From NCBI GenBank assembly GCA_017395275.1, contig JAFPVN010000100.1, forward strand, positions 1 to 15,659: DNA of 15,659 nt. Direction: 5' to 3'. The stretch comes from Candidatus Methanomethylophilaceae archaeon (GTDB taxonomy: Archaea; Thermoplasmatota; Thermoplasmata; Methanomassiliicoccales; Methanomethylophilaceae). Below the pieces are notes generated by a model. That model saw nothing but the letters and a program-made list of their open reading frames with translations, was not told where the DNA came from and did not search any database. Positions within the stretch are counted from its first letter, which is position 1. Each line of letters starts with the position of its first letter. Below, in pieces: positions 12,871 to 15,659 of the stretch. Position numbers and translations under genes: made by a program.

Positions 12871-13779
12871 ATGGAGCCGTTCCTGTCGGTGTACGGGCAC
12901 GTGGCGGTGGATCAGATATGCACCGTCAGGAAGTTCCCCCGCGACAACACCACCGAGGACGTCCTCACGAAGACCACAGCCCTCGGAGGGACGGGACCCA
13001 ACATCGCCGTGCACGCGGCGAGACTGGGAGTACCCACCGCCATATGCGCGTTCGTGGGGAACGACTTCCCGCAGCACTTCGAAAAATTCATTTCAGACTC
13101 GGGACTCATAATGGACGAGTTCGTGAGGGTCGACGGATACGACACTTCGCAGTGCACGCTGGTCACCGACAGCGAGAATGTGTTGAAGGCGCTGTTCTAC
13201 CAGGGCCCGCAGGGATGCGCGTCCGAGCTGGGCATAAGACTGGTGAAGAACGCCTCCAAGTCCAAGTACACCCACTTCTGCACCGGCGAGCCGAAGTATT
13301 ACATCGACCTGATGAGGGACATCCCCGGAAGGATATCGCTGGATCCGGCTCAGGAGATACACAGGATCTGGAACCCGGACCTGCTGGGATCGGCGATGAA
13401 GGACACCGATTACATCTTCGGGAACAACTTCGAGTTCGAATCCATTTTGAAATATCTGAAGGCGGAGAGGCTGGATGACATCGACCTCCCGCTCGTGGTA
13501 TGCACTTATGGAGAGAAGGGATCCGAGGCCGTCATAGACGGGGAGAGGTTCCACATCCCCACCGTCAAGGCGGATAAGGTCGTGGACGCCATAGGCGCCG
13601 GGGACTCCTACCGCGCCGGGTTCTACGCGGGACTGTATCACGGATACGACATCCACGAATCCTTGGTGATAGCGTCGTCGATGTCATCCTTCGTGGTGGA
13701 GCAGGTCGGTGCGATGACAGCGGATCCCGGTTGGGAGAAGGTCCTTGAACGCGCCGAACCGTACCTCAGGGAGATATGA
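12871..13779 (+). CDS. PfkB-family kinase, probable nucleoside kinase
   Basis: A 302-residue ribokinase/PfkB-fold kinase. It has the N-terminal family signature GGTGPNIAVHAARLG (39-53, substrate-binding glycines) and the C-terminal DAIGAGDSYRAGFYAGL (239-255), in which Asp245 is the catalytic base and the glycines form the anion hole. The substrate is not fixed by sequence. Because its ATG directly follows the ahcY stop codon, recycling of adenosine or inosine is the most economical reading; archaeal PfkB proteins with broad nucleoside kinase activity are known. A sugar kinase is the alternative. A GAGG motif lies inside the end of ahcY. The stop overlaps or nearly touches the next gene. Confidence 0.88.
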   Translation: MEPFLSVYGHVAVDQICTVRKFPRDNTTEDVLTKTTALGGTGPNIAVHAARLGVPTAICAFVGNDFPQHFEKFISDSGLIMDEFVRVDGYDTSQCTLVTDSENVLKALFYQGPQGCASELGIRLVKNASKSKYTHFCTGEPKYYIDLMRDIPGRISLDPAQEIHRIWNPDLLGSAMKDTDYIFGNNFEFESILKYLKAERLDDIDLPLVVCTYGEKGSEAVIDGERFHIPTVKADKVVDAIGAGDSYRAGFYAGLYHGYDIHESLVIASSMSSFVVEQVGAMTADPGWEKVLERAEPYLREI

Positions 13780-13781
13780 CC

Positions 13782-14300
13782 ATGAGGGTCGCTCTCACGG
13801 GCACGCCGGGCACCGGGAAGACATCCGTTGCGAAGGTGCTCAGGGAGAGGGGACACGACGTCCTCGACATGACGCAGTTCATCAAGGACAACGGTCTCAG
13901 GGAGGAGTACGATGCCGAGCGCGACACGTATTCCGTGGATGTCGAGAGGCTGAACGATGCCCTTTCCGACATGGAGGATTGCATCTTCGAAGGGCATCTG
14001 GCACATTTCATGGACGTGGATCTGATAATAGTGATGCGCTGCCATCCCGACGTGCTGGCGGAGCGCCTCAGGGCCCGCGGATACTCCGAATCCAAGGTGA
14101 GGGAGAACGTGGAGGCCGAGGTTCTCGATGTGATACTATGCGAGTCCGTGGACTCGGAGATACCCACGTTCGTGATAGATTCCACGTCGGAGACCCCTCG
14201 GGAATCCGCCTCGGCCGTAGAAGATATTATGAAAGGGAATACAGATAACCGCATGCCCGGCGACGTCAGCTGGGCGGCAGAGATGGAACAATGGCTCTAG
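13782..14300 (+). CDS. AK6/Fap7-type adenylate (NMP) kinase
   Basis: This 172-residue P-loop kinase belongs to the AK6 (Fap7) family, which has adenylate kinase/ATPase activity and, in archaea and eukaryotes, a role in maturing the small ribosomal subunit. Seen: P-loop GTPGTGKTS (7-15), FEGHLAHF (69-76) typical of the family, and the short LID-like RGYSESKVRENVEAEVLDVI (99-118). Two starts are possible: an ATG at 13776 overlapping the pfkB stop as ATGA, or the ATG at 13782. GGGAG is 8 bases from the second but too close to the first, and the family starts with MRVALTG, so 13782 is chosen. The stop overlaps the next gene by 10 bases. In this operon it could also serve nucleotide salvage after SAH hydrolysis (inference). 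Confidence 0.9.
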   Translation: MRVALTGTPGTGKTSVAKVLRERGHDVLDMTQFIKDNGLREEYDAERDTYSVDVERLNDALSDMEDCIFEGHLAHFMDVDLIIVMRCHPDVLAERLRARGYSESKVRENVEAEVLDVILCESVDSEIPTFVIDSTSETPRESASAVEDIMKGNTDNRMPGDVSWAAEMEQWL

Positions 14301-15097
14301 AGAACTACAGGAAGCAGGCGGATCCCTTCATCACGCCTGTGGCGATGAAGCTCAAGAACGTGAATCCGAACGTCATCTCCTGGATAGGTCTCGCACTGGC
14401 CTTCGCCGCGGGTACGCTGTTCTATTTCAGCGGATATGAGTACCAGAAGCACTATGAGCTCCTGCTCCTCGGAGCGGTCGTCGTCCTGATCTCGGGTTAC
14501 TTCGACGCCCTGGACGGGAAGGTGGCCAGGATCTGGAACAAGTGCTCCAAGAAGGGTGACTATCTGGATCATGTGTTCGACAGGTACGCCGACGTGTTCA
14601 TCATCGGAGGTATCGGTATAAGCGAGTGGTGCAACCCCTACTGGACCCTTGCGGCGATGATCGGTGTTTTGCTGACATCATACATGGGGACGCAGGCCCA
14701 GGCCATCGGAGCTCCCAGGCTCTACACCGGAATCCTCGGACGTACGGACCGTCTCATCATGGCGACGATCTTCCCCATCGCGCAGTTCATCTCGGTCCAG
14801 TGCTTCGACTTCTACGAGTTCTACGTGGAGTTCGGATGGGGATCCTTCACCGTGACGTGGGTGGAGTTCATGGTCATCTACTTCGCGATCGTCGCCAACA
14901 TCACCGCGATCCAGAGGGGAATCATCACCTGGAAGAACATGTCCAAGCAGGAGGACGTGTTCGGTACCCAGGAGACCAAGGCCGCATTCGAGGGCGAGAT
15001 CGTCGGACAGGGCGAGAACACCATGGACGTCAAGGCCGGTGAGCCTGCCGAGACTGCGGAAGCTGCGGCGGAACCCCCAGAAGACAAACAGGAATGA
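14291..15097 (+). CDS. CDP-alcohol phosphatidyltransferase (probable archaetidylinositol phosphate synthase)
   Basis: A 268-residue integral membrane enzyme that transfers a phospho-alcohol head group onto CDP-archaeol in lipid synthesis. The family motif is perfect: Asp72, Asp75-Gly76, Ala79-Arg80, eight residues, Gly89, Asp93, Asp97, in the stretch FDALDGKVAR...KKGDYLDHVFDRYAD. About six hydrophobic segments lie between 28 and 210. Overall sequence resembles archaeal archaetidylinositol-phosphate synthases; archaetidylglycerol- or serine-type head groups cannot be excluded. The last 45 residues or so form a hydrophilic, acidic Ala/Glu/Pro-rich tail not needed for the fold. The ATG lies inside the end of the AK6 gene, suggesting translational coupling. 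It is the last gene before the terminator. Confidence 0.9.
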   Translation: MALENYRKQADPFITPVAMKLKNVNPNVISWIGLALAFAAGTLFYFSGYEYQKHYELLLLGAVVVLISGYFDALDGKVARIWNKCSKKGDYLDHVFDRYADVFIIGGIGISEWCNPYWTLAAMIGVLLTSYMGTQAQAIGAPRLYTGILGRTDRLIMATIFPIAQFISVQCFDFYEFYVEFGWGSFTVTWVEFMVIYFAIVANITAIQRGIITWKNMSKQEDVFGTQETKAAFEGEIVGQGENTMDVKAGEPAETAEAAAEPPEDKQE

Positions 15098-15100
15098 TCC

Positions 15101-15143
15101 GACCGTCCTGACGGTCCGATAACCATTTTTTTTTGCCTTTTTT
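15101..15143 (+). terminator. Hairpin and T-tract terminator of the five-gene operon
   Basis: GACCGT-CCTG-ACGGTC (15101-15116) forms a stem four bases after the last stop codon, followed by T9 (15126-15134) and T6 (15138-15143). Confidence 0.75.
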
Positions 15144-15185
15144 GTCATCCTTGAGGCTATGCTATCTTCCGAGATCCGTTATCAG

Positions 15186-15220
15186 TTTTACACTGAAAAA
15201 TCAATGTAAAAATGATACAT
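15186..15220 (-). terminator. U-rich terminator downstream of priL
   Basis: On the minus strand, directly after the priL stop, two T5 tracts occur (complementary to 15208-15212 and 15196-15200), with TTTTACA/TGTAAAA (15186-15192 and 15205-15211) as inverted arms. This fits archaeal U-tract termination. Base pairing is weak. Confidence 0.45.
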
Positions 15221-15659
15221 TCATGATTGTTCGTTCTGCTGTCTAGGTTTCCCGCTCTTGATCCTGAAGTATGTGAGGGGGTGGTTCATCGTCTCCCTCG
15301 CGCACAGGTCGTCGGGCTCGTAGCAGATCCCGTTGGTCTTCATGGTGCCGCATTCCGGCGGGGTGTAGCCCTCGGTGCCGTTCAGCTCGCCGGTGATGTG
15401 CTTTATTTGGTAGATCGACTTGGATTCGTCGAAATCCGGGGATTGGGCGAATAGTGCCAGTATTTGCTCCAGGTTCAGTCCTATGGTGTGCAGGAACGAC
15501 ACCAGGGCGAACCTCCCGCTGTGCGGCAGGTTCACCCCGTTCTGCGCGTTCGCCAGCAACGTGCGTATGCACGGCGGGAGGATCTCCGGTTTCAGCTCCC
15601 CGGTGAATGTGACGGTGAACTTCGACTTGTTCGCATCGAGGATGTTCCTCAGGCGGTCC
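15221..15659 (-). CDS. priL: DNA primase large subunit PriL, C-terminal part
   Basis: The last 145 codons of a gene that continues past the right edge. PriL binds the catalytic subunit PriS and template, and its C-terminal domain carries a 4Fe-4S cluster needed for initiating RNA primers. The visible part reads through KPEILPPCIRTLLANAQNG and FALVSFLHTIGLNLEQIL, then PECGTMKTNGIC and DDLC. The four cysteines in PPC, PEC, GIC and DLC are the expected cluster ligands in the expected order, and HPLTYFRIK near the end matches the family. The gene converges on the five-gene operon and lies about 10 kb from the proposed origin. Confidence 0.92.
   Translation of the reverse strand, partial: DRLRNILDANKSKFTVTFTGELKPEILPPCIRTLLANAQNGVNLPHSGRFALVSFLHTIGLNLEQILALFAQSPDFDESKSIYQIKHITGELNGTEGYTPPECGTMKTNGICYEPDDLCARETMNHPLTYFRIKSGKPRQQNEQS

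Noticed and set aside
15144..15220. Possible tRNA or small RNA between the operon terminator and priL
   Set aside because: No cloverleaf or stable fold can be drawn; only AT-rich terminator-like sequence is seen. No rRNA, tRNA, insertion sequence or CRISPR was recognised anywhere in the window.

Overview
The window is archaeal chromosome. It encodes Orc1/Cdc6, a TFB-type transcription factor, TiaS, the archaeal phosphopantothenate synthetase, an AK6-type kinase, an archaetidylinositol-phosphate-synthase-like enzyme and the 4Fe-4S primase subunit PriL. Many genes have a TATA box about 26 bases before the start codon, so leaderless, while genes inside operons carry GGAGG-type ribosome binding sites. 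The gene set, moderate GC, a bacterial-type thiolase and a Sel1-repeat protein suggest Thermoplasmatota, most likely a Methanomassiliicoccales methanogen. That placement is inference, not proven.

Layout. 1-2149 (minus): a truncated M20 metallopeptidase and a biosynthetic thiolase, separated by a hairpin/U-tract terminator. 2203-3531 (minus): tiaS. 3532-5375: a probable replication origin. orc1/cdc6 (plus) is flanked by two identical 29-bp ORB-like elements in inverted orientation, with AT-rich DNA on both sides and an unlisted 31-codon membrane peptide gene. 5376-8245 (minus): a two-gene unit in which a 649-residue Sel1-repeat protein is translationally coupled (ATGA overlap) to a divergent TFB. 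8246-8464: promoter DNA with three perfectly phased GTAAAGT repeats.

8465-10119: a DUF4143-type AAA ATPase (minus) diverging from a small protein with two ribbon-helix-helix domains in tandem (plus). The latter has a perfect palindrome between its TATA box and start codon, and the shared intergenic region carries GTAAAGT-like sites. 10120-15097: trmJ (minus) diverges from a tight five-gene operon (plus): phosphopantothenate synthetase, S-adenosyl(inosyl)homocysteine hydrolase, PfkB-family nucleoside/sugar kinase, AK6-type NMP kinase, CDP-alcohol phosphatidyltransferase. One near-palindromic TATA box lies 26-27 bases from both divergent start codons. The operon ends in a hairpin plus T-tracts, and the 3' end of priL (minus) closes the window.

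How they fit together: orc1, the ORBs and nearby priL belong to replication initiation. trmJ makes S-adenosylhomocysteine, the diverging operon hydrolyses it, and the adjacent kinases could recycle the nucleoside. The Sel1-TFB unit and the ATPase/tandem-RHH pair look like accessory regulatory modules. Shared GTAAAGT words in their promoters raise the possibility of a common regulator.
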